Shown one piece after another: positions 1-7,092 of a stretch of DNA of 54,994 bases. The translations under genes were made by a program, and so were the position numbers. The notes beneath the pieces are model-generated. The model did not search any database, had not been told where the DNA came from, and worked only from the letters and a program-made list of their open reading frames with translations. Origin of the DNA: Candidatus Marithrix sp. Canyon 246. Lineage in GTDB: Bacteria; Pseudomonadota; Gammaproteobacteria; Beggiatoales; Beggiatoaceae. Within the stretch, counting starts at the first letter, position 1. Each line of letters starts with the position of its first letter. The DNA lies in the NCBI RefSeq assembly GCF_001723685.1, contig NZ_MCBX01000039.1:1-54994 (forward strand). The letters run 5' to 3'.

Positions 1-521
1 TCTCCATCAATGTCTTGAAAGAAGTCTGGGTTCAAATAAATTATGTTTTTGTCGGTAAAACCGCGTTGTTTTAATGTGTGATACATTTTTTTTGCCAATT
101 CGTCTGTATATGGAAATAATGTATTGGAACGGTGTGCGCCAGATGCTGCGATGACAATGGCTTTGCCGATGCTATTATCAATATTTGATGGCCAAACTTT
201 GATGGTGCGATCATAACTAGCTGAGTAGATAAGATGACCCGAAGGAGAAAAGGCTACGCCTGATACACCTTCAGTATGCGCTTCTAAACTGGACAATAGT
301 TTACCTGAATTAGCATCCCATATTTTTAGCGTCTCATCTGAACTGCCAGACACAATGCGACTGCCGTCTGGGGAGTAGGCTACCGCATTAACAGACCAAG
401 TATGCCCCACCAATCGCTCAGCCGGTGGAAATGACAACAACGGCGTGGTAACTACTTCAACCTCTGCCATCGCCACAGAGGATAATCCGCACAACAACAA
501 ACTAACAAAATATTTGAACAT
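1..521 (-). CDS. Exported WD40-repeat protein with caspase-like domain, 5' part
   Basis: Only the first 173 codons lie in the window; the gene runs off the left edge. The start is ATG at 519-521 with an AAGGTG-type ribosome binding site just upstream. Residues 1-19 form a signal peptide ending in VAMA. Two WD40 repeats follow, around residues 38-70 (ends KIWD) and 76-108 (ends KVWP). From about residue 115 the text GKAIVIAASGAH, then a TLFPYTDELA stretch, looks like the start of a caspase-fold peptidase domain of the C13 (legumain-like) type. The catalytic His and Cys would lie beyond the edge, so activity cannot be judged. The role is unknown; exported WD40 scaffolds fused to caspase-like domains are common in large sulfur bacteria, from memory. 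WD40 call firm, peptidase call moderate. Confidence 0.75.
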   Translation of the reverse strand, partial: MFKYFVSLLLCGLSSVAMAEVEVVTTPLLSFPPAERLVGHTWSVNAVAYSPDGSRIVSGSSDETLKIWDANSGKLLSSLEAHTEGVSGVAFSPSGHLIYSASYDRTIKVWPSNIDNSIGKAIVIAASGAHRSNTLFPYTDELAKKMYHTLKQRGFTDKNIIYLNPDFFQDIDG

Positions 522-545
522 TTGTTACACCTTTTTAATTCAAAA

Positions 546-617
546 TTGTCTGAATCATGATTTACAAGATTTTAGGATTGTCAGGATGTTTAATTCTGTA
601 AATCCTGATTCAGACAA
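546..617. repeat. Imperfect inverted repeat, TGTCTGAATCA family
   Basis: Left arm 546-570 and right arm 593-617 are near-perfect reverse complements; the outer ends are TTGTCTGAATCA and TGATTCAGACAA. Elements of this look (fragments of 'gaatcaggatttacagga') occur in many AT-rich genomes, from memory. It lies in the probable 5' leader of the minus-strand WD40 gene. Confidence 0.6.
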
Positions 618-649
618 ATGAGTTAAATATTAATACATAAACATATCAT

Positions 650-678
650 ATTATACTATAATATAGCGATAAATTCAA
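650..678 (-). promoter_or_regulatory. Sigma70-type promoter for the WD40 gene
   Basis: On the minus strand there is TTGAAT (673-678), a 17-base spacer and TATAAT (650-655). Transcription would start near 643 and give a leader of about 120 bases that contains the inverted repeat at 546-617. Confidence 0.55.
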
Positions 679-686
679 TTATAGTA

Positions 687-800
687 TTACAAGCAAATAA
701 GCTCAATTTTCTTTGCTTGTTCTTCTATCCATTCTCGTTTTCCCACTGCATCCCAATTTTCAATTCCATTACGATTAAAAATTATCAACCAACCACTATC
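687..800 (-). pseudogene. Short remnant of a coding sequence (37 codons)
   Basis: An open frame without a start codon reads DSGWLIIFNRNGIENWDA, then VGKREWIEEQAKKIELICL and stop. This looks like the C-terminus of a real protein and not random sequence; the SGWLIIFNR start recalls the end of PD-(D/E)XK or AAA-type proteins (DUF1703-like), but it is too short to prove. It is cut off upstream by a stop and is probably a gene remnant. Confidence 0.3.
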
Positions 801-1224
801 TTAAATTACATTTCACATCAGAATATTGCTACAGAAAGTAAAACATCCTTTGAAAGATACAAAACTGCAAATAATGAATTAAAAAAACCACAAAACACAA
901 TTAGTGACATTCAAGATATATTAAAAAAAGTCTCTCAAAATAATACACTATAGTGGACGTATTTTATTATCAGCAAGCAAGACAAGAAAATATGAATTAG
1001 AAATAACTCAATTTGATACTGATGATAATGAATTTACATCAATAGGAATTGTTTTAGAACAAAGACTGTTTAATTGGTTTAATATGTCAATTGGCACAAT
1101 TAGATATTTTGATTATGGTGTAGAATCAGAAAATATAATCGGGCTAAGCTCAAATATAGGATGGGAACCAGATAATAACATACCATTTATAACATATTCA
1201 ATAAGTATTGGATTTAATTTTTAA
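801..1224 (+). pseudogene. Frameshifted remnant, beta-barrel-like C-terminus
   Basis: Two frames must be joined. Up to the TAG at 951-953 the frame reads a hydrophilic stretch ending KKVSQNNT. From about 949 the next frame continues YSGRILLSASKTRKYELEI and ends YSISIGFNF at the stop 1222-1224. The second part alternates polar and hydrophobic residues and ends in Phe, as outer-membrane beta-strands do. No start codon serves the second frame. I read it as the broken 3' end of an outer-membrane-type gene whose 5' part has been lost; the strand switches against the neighbouring remnant at 687-800. A sequencing error at 945-953 could explain the shift alone, but not the missing 5' part. Confidence 0.35.
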
Positions 1225-1225
1225 A

Positions 1226-1311
1226 ATTAACTCAAACTAATCCGCAAAGCTGCCGCTGTTGCTAACGGTGCCAATGTTAAAGATAAACATAACAATGCCC
1301 CTAAAAAATAT
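1226..1311. repeat. Duplicated 3' end of ccmB (copy 1)
   Basis: These 86 bases match 2149-2234 with two substitutions. Copy 2 is the genuine 3' end of ccmB; copy 1 is a detached fragment. The two copies bracket the toxin-antitoxin pair. Confidence 0.9.
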
Positions 1312-1315
1312 TCTC

Positions 1316-1771
1316 TTAATTTTTATCAAAAAAATTTTCCAAAAGCAAAGTAAAGCCAATAATATCCTTCGTTTTTTCATAATGTTTTTTATCAGCTGTC
1401 AAAAAAATACCTTTTTGAAGTATTGCCAACGCATGAAATGTAGCGTCATATGACGAAATATGCCCCTTTCCTTTAGTATCCATTGTGGCTATTTCTAAAG
1501 TTTTTAAAGCCAAGGTTTCAGAATAATCAACTAAATTCATAACTTTAGCTTCTGTATAATCTTTTAACATTTGAAGATGTTCTTGTATTTCATCATTTGG
1601 AATATTTTCTTTTACCAAGGTATTAAGCACCTCATACAAAGTGAGTGTTGGTGCAAATAGTAAAATATCTCCGTCTTTTGCCTGTTCAAAAATTTTATCA
1701 GCTAAATCAGAATCTTCTTCTTCCAAAAATAACTTAACTGTTACTGAAGTATCAACTATAATTTTTTTCAT
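1316..1771 (-). CDS. PIN-domain toxin, VapC-like ribonuclease
   Basis: The 151-residue protein has the PIN fold signature: VDTSV (D7), YEV (E47), SSYDATFHALA (D109) and FLTADKKHYEK (D127), the four acidic residues that bind metal in VapC-type ribonucleases. Family members usually cleave tRNA or rRNA when not held by their antitoxin. The start follows the upstream antitoxin gene by six bases, so both are one operon. The stop lies four bases from the duplicated ccmB fragment. Length and motifs look intact, so it is probably active. Targets cannot be inferred. Confidence 0.85.
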   Translation of the reverse strand: MKKIIVDTSVTVKLFLEEEDSDLADKIFEQAKDGDILLFAPTLTLYEVLNTLVKENIPNDEIQEHLQMLKDYTEAKVMNLVDYSETLALKTLEIATMDTKGKGHISSYDATFHALAILQKGIFLTADKKHYEKTKDIIGFTLLLENFFDKN

Positions 1772-1777
1772 ATATAG

Positions 1778-2017
1778 TTATTCCTCTTCACGGATTTGTC
1801 GTAAAGTTTGAACTGAATTACCAGTTCCTTTGCTTTTTTTATGTCCTCTATATTTTTCATAAACAACGATTTTTCCTAAAACTGTTCTTAGTTGATCTTC
1901 AGAAAATTGCGTTAATAATTGTGCAATTTCCAACGAAACTGATATAGTCACACGCTTAGATAAATTGTTTGCCGGAATAACATATTGATGAACGCTTGTT
2001 TCTACTTTTGGTATCAT
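1778..2017 (-). CDS. Probable cognate antitoxin of the PIN toxin
   Basis: A 79-residue hydrophilic protein immediately upstream of the PIN toxin, with a GAGG ribosome binding site before its ATG. It reads VTISVSLEIAQLLTQFSEDQLRTVLGKIVVYEKY; I see no clear ribbon-helix-helix or AbrB signature, so the family is open. The assignment rests on size, position and operon structure. Antitoxins of this kind bind and inhibit the toxin and usually repress the shared promoter, which would lie in 2018-2100. Confidence 0.65.
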   Translation of the reverse strand: MIPKVETSVHQYVIPANNLSKRVTISVSLEIAQLLTQFSEDQLRTVLGKIVVYEKYRGHKKSKGTGNSVQTLRQIREEE

Positions 2018-2102
2018 AGGTATTACCTCATCCTATCAAAAAACTTAACTAAATATTCTACTTTAACATTTTTTTATGAGCATTGGTTTTATATAGCCAA
2101 AA

Positions 2103-2113
2103 ACCTGACAGGT
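2103..2113. repeat. Half copy of the ACCTGACAGGT palindrome
   Basis: ACCTGACAGGT with flanking A residues, one arm of the 33-base palindrome found complete at 18948, 48742 and 50714. Here it sits between the antitoxin promoter region and the end of ccmB. Confidence 0.6.
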
Positions 2114-2148
2114 CTGATCCCCAATGTTTTCCACACCCTTTCATAATT

Positions 2149-2234
2149 ATTAACTCAAACTAATCCGCAAAGCTGCCGCTGTTGCTAAAGGTGCCAATGT
2201 TAAAGATAAGCATAACAATGCCCCTAAAAAATAT
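2149..2234. repeat. 3' end of ccmB (copy 2 of 86-bp direct repeat)
   Basis: The in-place copy of the repeat at 1226-1311, holding the last codons and stop of ccmB. Copies differ at two positions. Confidence 0.9.
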
Positions 2235-2827
2235 AATTGCCCCGCTACAGGAAAACCCCTTGCAGCCTCATTCACAGCATTAGCGGCAAAAATTAACACC
2301 GGAATATATAACGGTAATACTAATAAAGATAATAATACCCCACCACGGCGTAAACCTACAGTTAATGCAACACCAATTGCACCGATTAAACTTAAAATTG
2401 GCGTTGCTAAAGCCAAAGTGGCTATTAAAGTAAACATAGCATTCTCAGGTAAAAATAGCAACACAGCTAATAAAGGTGCTAATATAATTAAAGGTAAACC
2501 AGTCATAATCCAATGCGCTAACACTTTAGCTAATACTAATATGGATAAAGAATGAGAAGATAAAGCCAATTGTTCTAAACTACCATCCTCAAAATCAGAA
2601 CGGAATAAACTATCTAAAGATAGCATTGCTGCTAATAAAGCAGCAACCCAAATAACACCCGGAGCAATAACTTGTAAGTGTTTTGATTCAGGAGAAATAG
2701 CTAAAGGAAAAAGACTTACAACGATGACAAAAAATAACAAAGGATTAGCTATTTCAGCGCGATGACGAGCCGCTAAAGTTAAATCGCGCTTTAATAAAAT
2801 ATAAAAAGTAGATTGTTTGATTAACAT
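2150..2827 (-). CDS. ccmB: Heme exporter subunit CcmB
   Basis: The 225-residue protein has six hydrophobic segments and the CcmB features: an N-terminal RDLTLAARHRAEIANPLLFF, APGVIWVAALLAAMLSLD, and RSDFEDGSLEQLALS near residues 77-91. CcmB is the membrane subunit of the CcmABCDE system that loads heme on CcmE for c-type cytochrome maturation at the inner membrane. Length is normal for the family. The usual neighbours ccmA, ccmC and ccmD are absent; instead its start overlaps the end of the HAD-UbiA gene by seven bases, making it the last gene of that operon. The CcmA partner must lie elsewhere. Confidence 0.9.
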   Translation of the reverse strand: MLIKQSTFYILLKRDLTLAARHRAEIANPLLFFVIVVSLFPLAISPESKHLQVIAPGVIWVAALLAAMLSLDSLFRSDFEDGSLEQLALSSHSLSILVLAKVLAHWIMTGLPLIILAPLLAVLLFLPENAMFTLIATLALATPILSLIGAIGVALTVGLRRGGVLLSLLVLPLYIPVLIFAANAVNEAARGFPVAGQLYFLGALLCLSLTLAPLATAAALRISLS

Positions 2828-4182
2828 AATTTAGCCAACATAACAAGAATCATAATACTAAAGATAACAAGCCAACTGATTTTATCGGTTAAAACAAATT
2901 TAACCGGATCATCTAATACCCTGTTTCGATTTGCTAAAAACCAAATACGAGTTATCCAATATAATAAAATTGGACAAATAAACCATAATATTTCTGGTGA
3001 TGTATAAAGGCTAGTTATTTTATCATTATTAATATATAAAGCAAAAACTAATACCGCCAAATAACCACTGTTTGCCCCCATGTTACTCATCATTTCTATA
3101 TCGCAAACATCATAGTCACGATGTTTGATTTTATTTCTATCACTCAAATTATATAATTCTATATAGCGTTTTAAAAATGCTAAACTCAAAAATATAAACA
3201 TAGAAAATCCCAATAACCATGATGAAATTGGAACCATAATTACAATTCCACCAGCTAAAATTCTATGGGTATAGAAACTTGCTAAGATGAAAATATCTAT
3301 AACTCGTTTGCGTTTTAGGTAAACTGAATAACTAATTGTTAGTAATAGATATATTACTACCATCATGGTAAAAGTTAAAGATAGCCACCATAATGAAATA
3401 AATAAACTACTGACAATTAAAATTCCAAATAACACTAAAGCAGATGGTATTGGTATCAAACCAGCGGCAAATGGACGATATTTTTTAGTTTTATGAATAC
3501 GATCAGCGGCTAAATCTAATAAATCATTTAACACATAACCCGCTGAAGCGGCTAAACTAAAAGCAGCAAATGCTAACAACACATCAACTAGCTTACTAAA
3601 GTCTGTGAATTGATGAGAAAAAAGCAATGGTAAAAAAATTAGTACATTTTTACTCCATTGATGTGGGCGTAAAGCTTTTAACCAAATTGTCCAAGACTTT
3701 TTAGGAATCTCAAAATCTTTTCCAACTAAATATGACTTATTAGCGGCTTCAAAAATCGGTATATCCGCGCTAGAATCGCCAATATAATCATAAACACCAA
3801 AACGTTTTGTTAAAGCATCGCGCTTATTCACACCCTTCAAATTGGTATCAAGATCACTAGCAATTACTATATCAAATAAATTTAAATGTTTAGCCACAGC
3901 TTGTGCAATTGATTCATGAGCCGCTGTTGCTAATACTAAAACACGCCCCTTCTGCTTCTCATCTTGTAAAAATTTTAATACATTTTCATAATAAGGTAAA
4001 GTAGCAACATTTAAGCTAACATGTTGAGCAACCTTATATTTTAAATAAGCCCTGCCGCGGATGAGCCAGAATGGTAATAAAAAAATTTGCCAAGTTCTGA
4101 ATAGCAATAAAATACTTTCCCACAGACTATCAGTGGCAATTAAAGTACCGTCTAAATCGACGCATAATGGTTTGTTATTCAT
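2821..4182 (-). CDS. HAD phosphatase-UbiA prenyltransferase fusion
   Basis: A 453-residue fusion. Residues 6-155 are a HAD hydrolase (DLDGTL at 9-14, LATAAHES around 84-91, GDSSADIPIFEAA from 135). From about 165 it is a UbiA-family membrane enzyme with LRPHQWSKN and NDLLDLAADRIHKTKKYRPFAAG at 219-241, the Asp-rich motif typical of decaprenyl-phosphate phosphoribosyltransferases, followed by several membrane segments. The likely reaction is transfer of a phosphoribosyl or similar group to a polyprenyl phosphate, with the HAD part removing the 5'-phosphate. The substrate is inferred. It follows the TraB/GumN gene by four bases and overlaps ccmB. Confidence 0.75.
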   Translation of the reverse strand: MNNKPLCVDLDGTLIATDSLWESILLLFRTWQIFLLPFWLIRGRAYLKYKVAQHVSLNVATLPYYENVLKFLQDEKQKGRVLVLATAAHESIAQAVAKHLNLFDIVIASDLDTNLKGVNKRDALTKRFGVYDYIGDSSADIPIFEAANKSYLVGKDFEIPKKSWTIWLKALRPHQWSKNVLIFLPLLFSHQFTDFSKLVDVLLAFAAFSLAASAGYVLNDLLDLAADRIHKTKKYRPFAAGLIPIPSALVLFGILIVSSLFISLWWLSLTFTMMVVIYLLLTISYSVYLKRKRVIDIFILASFYTHRILAGGIVIMVPISSWLLGFSMFIFLSLAFLKRYIELYNLSDRNKIKHRDYDVCDIEMMSNMGANSGYLAVLVFALYINNDKITSLYTSPEILWFICPILLYWITRIWFLANRNRVLDDPVKFVLTDKISWLVIFSIMILVMLAKLC

Positions 4183-4186
4183 TTTT

Positions 4187-5014
4187 TTAATGTATTGCTT
4201 TTACTATATAAGCTCGTTGCTTTAACAATTGCAATACTCCTTTTTTTCCGGGTAAATGCAAGGCACCAATTGCAATAAAAGCATTACCCTTTTGCAATAA
4301 TTTTTCCATCCGTTTTAGCATTTTTAGATTACGATCATCTATCAGACGCTTATATAAGTCTTTCATTATAGCATCATCAGTATGACTTAATTTCAGCAGC
4401 GCGTTTAAGTCACCTTGTAAATATAATTTTAGCATTTGTTCTAAAATATCTGGTGATGTTTTTAAACTCTCTTTTAATAAAAATACTTGATCCTTAATAG
4501 ACATTACTTCAAACACTGCCAATTGTTCATCTACTGTTTCTAAACCATGAGTTGGCAATTTCAAATCTTGTGCTTGTTTATATAACTGTAAATCTAAAAA
4601 CTTACCAGTTTTAGATGGAGGCATATTTAGTATTAGCATAACAGCCCAAGGTTTGAAATATTTTACCATATGAGATGGTATCTTATATGGCTGTAAGGCT
4701 TTAACTATCTGAGCAAATAGTTCGGTATCAACTATTTTATCTAAAGTTTTATTTCCTAGGATAAACATTGCATTAGCGGATTTTGTCATAGTTGGCATAT
4801 CCATAAGTACCTCAAATGCAACATTATCAGCCGTTTTAAAACGCTCAGAAATGCTAGGAATTAAATTAAGAACCCGTTGATCTTCAGAGTGCATAGTGCC
4901 AAAGATATAACTAGGTTTCAAAGAATCCTTATTAATTTGCCATAACAGACTTTCAGCAGATAAGGGTGTAGCTAAGAAAAATAGAATTAGCCAAATATAG
5001 CGATTAGGTTTCAT
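4187..5014 (-). CDS. Exported TraB/GumN (TIKI-like) family protein
   Basis: Residues 1-20 are a signal peptide ending in SAES. The mature part has the two GxxH motifs of the TraB/GumN family: FGTMHSED near residues 39-45 and IGALHLPG near 252-258, with a conserved Glu between (FEVLMDMP). Members are thought to be metal-dependent proteases related to eukaryotic TIKI; bacterial roles are poorly known. Length (275) is typical. ATG overlaps the stop of the ParB-like gene by four bases, so it is translated from the same operon. Family call firm, function open. Confidence 0.75.
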   Translation of the reverse strand: MKPNRYIWLILFFLATPLSAESLLWQINKDSLKPSYIFGTMHSEDQRVLNLIPSISERFKTADNVAFEVLMDMPTMTKSANAMFILGNKTLDKIVDTELFAQIVKALQPYKIPSHMVKYFKPWAVMLILNMPPSKTGKFLDLQLYKQAQDLKLPTHGLETVDEQLAVFEVMSIKDQVFLLKESLKTSPDILEQMLKLYLQGDLNALLKLSHTDDAIMKDLYKRLIDDRNLKMLKRMEKLLQKGNAFIAIGALHLPGKKGVLQLLKQRAYIVKAIH

Positions 5015-5739
5015 AATTTATTAAACTTATCTAGCATTGCATCAAAGCTTTTGTCACCTAAACCTTTAACGCCTTTAATTAGTTCATTACTTGAAGTAAA
5101 AGGCTTAAAGGATGGATTCTGTCTGGCTTTGAGAATATTTGTTCTCACATTTTTCCCAGTTATATTTTCCAATTTTAAATTCAGCTCCATTATAGGTAAT
5201 GTATTTATATCTTCTAATAATGTTTTTTCTTCTTCACTAGAGGCTATTTTAATTGGCGTGGTTTCTGGTACCGGTTTTTCTATTGTTGTAGATGTTACTG
5301 TTTTTAATGTTTTTATTTGTTCGCTCATATTAGCCACTTGATCACTCAAACGCTTTATGGCATCAATCATAACATGTAATTGTTCACTCATAGTATTTTC
5401 TTTAATTACAGGTTTGGATAGAGATTGTTGTCGAAATACTTCTACTTGTTTTTTATAAATGGCAACATCAGCTTCATCTTCAACCAAATAAGCATTGATA
5501 GTTTCACCTTGTAAGGGATCTATTTCCCCTGCTTTTAGAGCAGCATAATATTCAAAATCACCGTCAATAACCTTGTAGGAATCTACTCCAGTTTCCAATA
5601 AAATTAGCGGTGTTATCACACCTTTTATTTTTAATAATAACTGAGCTGCCTCATCTAAGTCTGCTTCTGAAAATTGACTACGAGGCAAAGATGAACGAAT
5701 GTCTTCAACCAACACAATAGCATGTGAGATTTTTTTCAT
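5011..5739 (-). CDS. ParB-like protein with helix-hairpin-helix end
   Basis: A 242-residue soluble protein. Residues 1-95 resemble the ParB/sulfiredoxin N-terminal fold (VEDIRSSLPRSQF, then GVITPLILLETGVDSYKVIDGD) but the GERR box that binds CTP in true ParB reads GDFEYYAALKAG, so the arginines are gone. Residues 115-145 form a short coiled coil. The C-terminus FTSSNELIKGVKGLGDKSFD is a helix-hairpin-helix, a DNA-binding motif. No central HTH of classical ParB is obvious. Its ATG shares one base with the stop of the ParA fusion (TAATG), so the two proteins are almost certainly partners. Divergent ParB is my reading; another DNA adaptor is possible. Confidence 0.55.
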   Translation of the reverse strand: MKKISHAIVLVEDIRSSLPRSQFSEADLDEAAQLLLKIKGVITPLILLETGVDSYKVIDGDFEYYAALKAGEIDPLQGETINAYLVEDEADVAIYKKQVEVFRQQSLSKPVIKENTMSEQLHVMIDAIKRLSDQVANMSEQIKTLKTVTSTTIEKPVPETTPIKIASSEEEKTLLEDINTLPIMELNLKLENITGKNVRTNILKARQNPSFKPFTSSNELIKGVKGLGDKSFDAMLDKFNKL

Positions 5740-7088
5740 TAGGATAATCCAATTTTTTGCATAACTTCTTCAACTAATTGTTGAAATTCATTCGCCGATT
5801 TAGAATTTGATTTAAAATCAACTATTGATCTAGGAGCTGCTACTTCCACATCAGCGATTTCTAAGGTTTGTTCTGTACACTTGGCGATATCTTCTCTTTC
5901 ATAAATGATACTGTCCATTATCTCAAATTTATAGCGTTGCTTAACTAAGGCTATACGTTTTTGCAAAGTGCCTTTGATAAATTTGGCATTTGTTGATATT
6001 TTGGTAGGCAAAACGCCCAAAACTTGAATCGGAGGACGATTTGTCATATCTCTAAATTCATTGCTTTCTTCAATGAATTCACGGACATTATCTAAACCTT
6101 CATTAGAAAAAGCTTTCAGATCAGAAGGAATCAGCAAATAATCTGCTGTTATCAGTGCCAGCCCTGCGTATAAATTTAACGAAGGAGGTGTATCTATCAG
6201 AACAATATCATATTTATCCTTAACTTCTTGCAATTTTTTAACCAAAATACCCTGAACATATTTATATTCATTGAGTTCTTTCTCATGTTTCATCAATAGA
6301 ATATGAGAAGGTATCACATCAACTGGATGGCTACAAAAACTAGAAGTTCTTGCGACATCTGAGATAGAAAAAGCTTTTCGTGACTTCAACAGATGATAAA
6401 TATAATTATCTTTTAAGTTATCTTTGTCTTCATCTCCGAAATTGACTAATCCAGTTGCAAAAGTGGTATTAGCTTGACTATCCAAATCAATAATCAAGAC
6501 TTTTTTTCCAAGTTTGCTAAAAGTGGCTGCTAGGTTGACTACAGTTGTAGTTTTACCTACCCCGCCTTTGTTGTGATAAATAGCAATAATTTTCATATTT
6601 ACGTTTGAACTATTTTTTCTAAAAGATTGAATTACATTAGTAATTTTCATCTTTATATTTGTGCTTGAACTATTGGCAAGTGTTTCTCTACCTATCAATC
6701 CCCTAATCTCATCAATTTTATTTTCAATGCCATAAGCAAATTCACTAAAAACCAAATCTATAGTATTTCGGGTTTGTTTATAAATCCTAATTTCTTTGCC
6801 ATTGGTTAATAGCCCATAAGTCAAATCTAAATCTATCATATAGTTTTTTAATTGCTCCAGATGATCATTTAAATTTTGATCTGGATGCTTGGCTTCTATA
6901 ACTACACCTTTTTTAGTTTGACTAGGCTCTGCAAAAAAGTCTAAGCGAAATCTGTTAAATTTTATCTCTTGCCGCCATGCGTCGATAGAATAACCTAATT
7001 CGGGCAAAAGATAACTTATAATCAGTTTGCTTTCAACTTCTCTTTCATTATGACAAAAGTCTGGATCAAAATGATATTTTTTGATCAT
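5739..7088 (-). CDS. PD-(D/E)XK nuclease-like domain fused to ParA ATPase
   Basis: A 449-residue fusion. Residues 10-105 resemble the N-terminal domain of type I restriction R subunits (HSDR_N): a helix with E16/E18, then FRLDFFAEP (D50), and VVIEAKHP (E65, K67), so the D...ExK nuclease triad looks complete, followed by YGLLTNGKEIRIYK. From residue 166 a ParA/MinD ATPase begins: deviant Walker A KGGVGKTTT (K174, K179), LIIDLDSQANTT, and IVLIDTPPSL. ParA proteins normally segregate DNA or position complexes. The gene lies between a vWA protein (four-base gap) and the ParB-like gene. Such a fusion could act on foreign or damaged DNA, or the nuclease fold may only bind DNA; neither is shown. Confidence 0.75.
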   Translation of the reverse strand: MIKKYHFDPDFCHNEREVESKLIISYLLPELGYSIDAWRQEIKFNRFRLDFFAEPSQTKKGVVIEAKHPDQNLNDHLEQLKNYMIDLDLTYGLLTNGKEIRIYKQTRNTIDLVFSEFAYGIENKIDEIRGLIGRETLANSSSTNIKMKITNVIQSFRKNSSNVNMKIIAIYHNKGGVGKTTTVVNLAATFSKLGKKVLIIDLDSQANTTFATGLVNFGDEDKDNLKDNYIYHLLKSRKAFSISDVARTSSFCSHPVDVIPSHILLMKHEKELNEYKYVQGILVKKLQEVKDKYDIVLIDTPPSLNLYAGLALITADYLLIPSDLKAFSNEGLDNVREFIEESNEFRDMTNRPPIQVLGVLPTKISTNAKFIKGTLQKRIALVKQRYKFEIMDSIIYEREDIAKCTEQTLEIADVEVAAPRSIVDFKSNSKSANEFQQLVEEVMQKIGLS

Positions 7089-7092
7089 GTGT

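Noticed and set aside
717-800. N-terminal part of the plus-strand ORF starting at 717
   Set aside because: It is the complement of a more protein-like minus-strand remnant (687-800).
5739-7088. Chromosomal partition parA near the replication origin
   Set aside because: In this group parAB lies with gidAB upstream of atp genes; here it carries a nuclease domain and sits in an unrelated operon far from atp.
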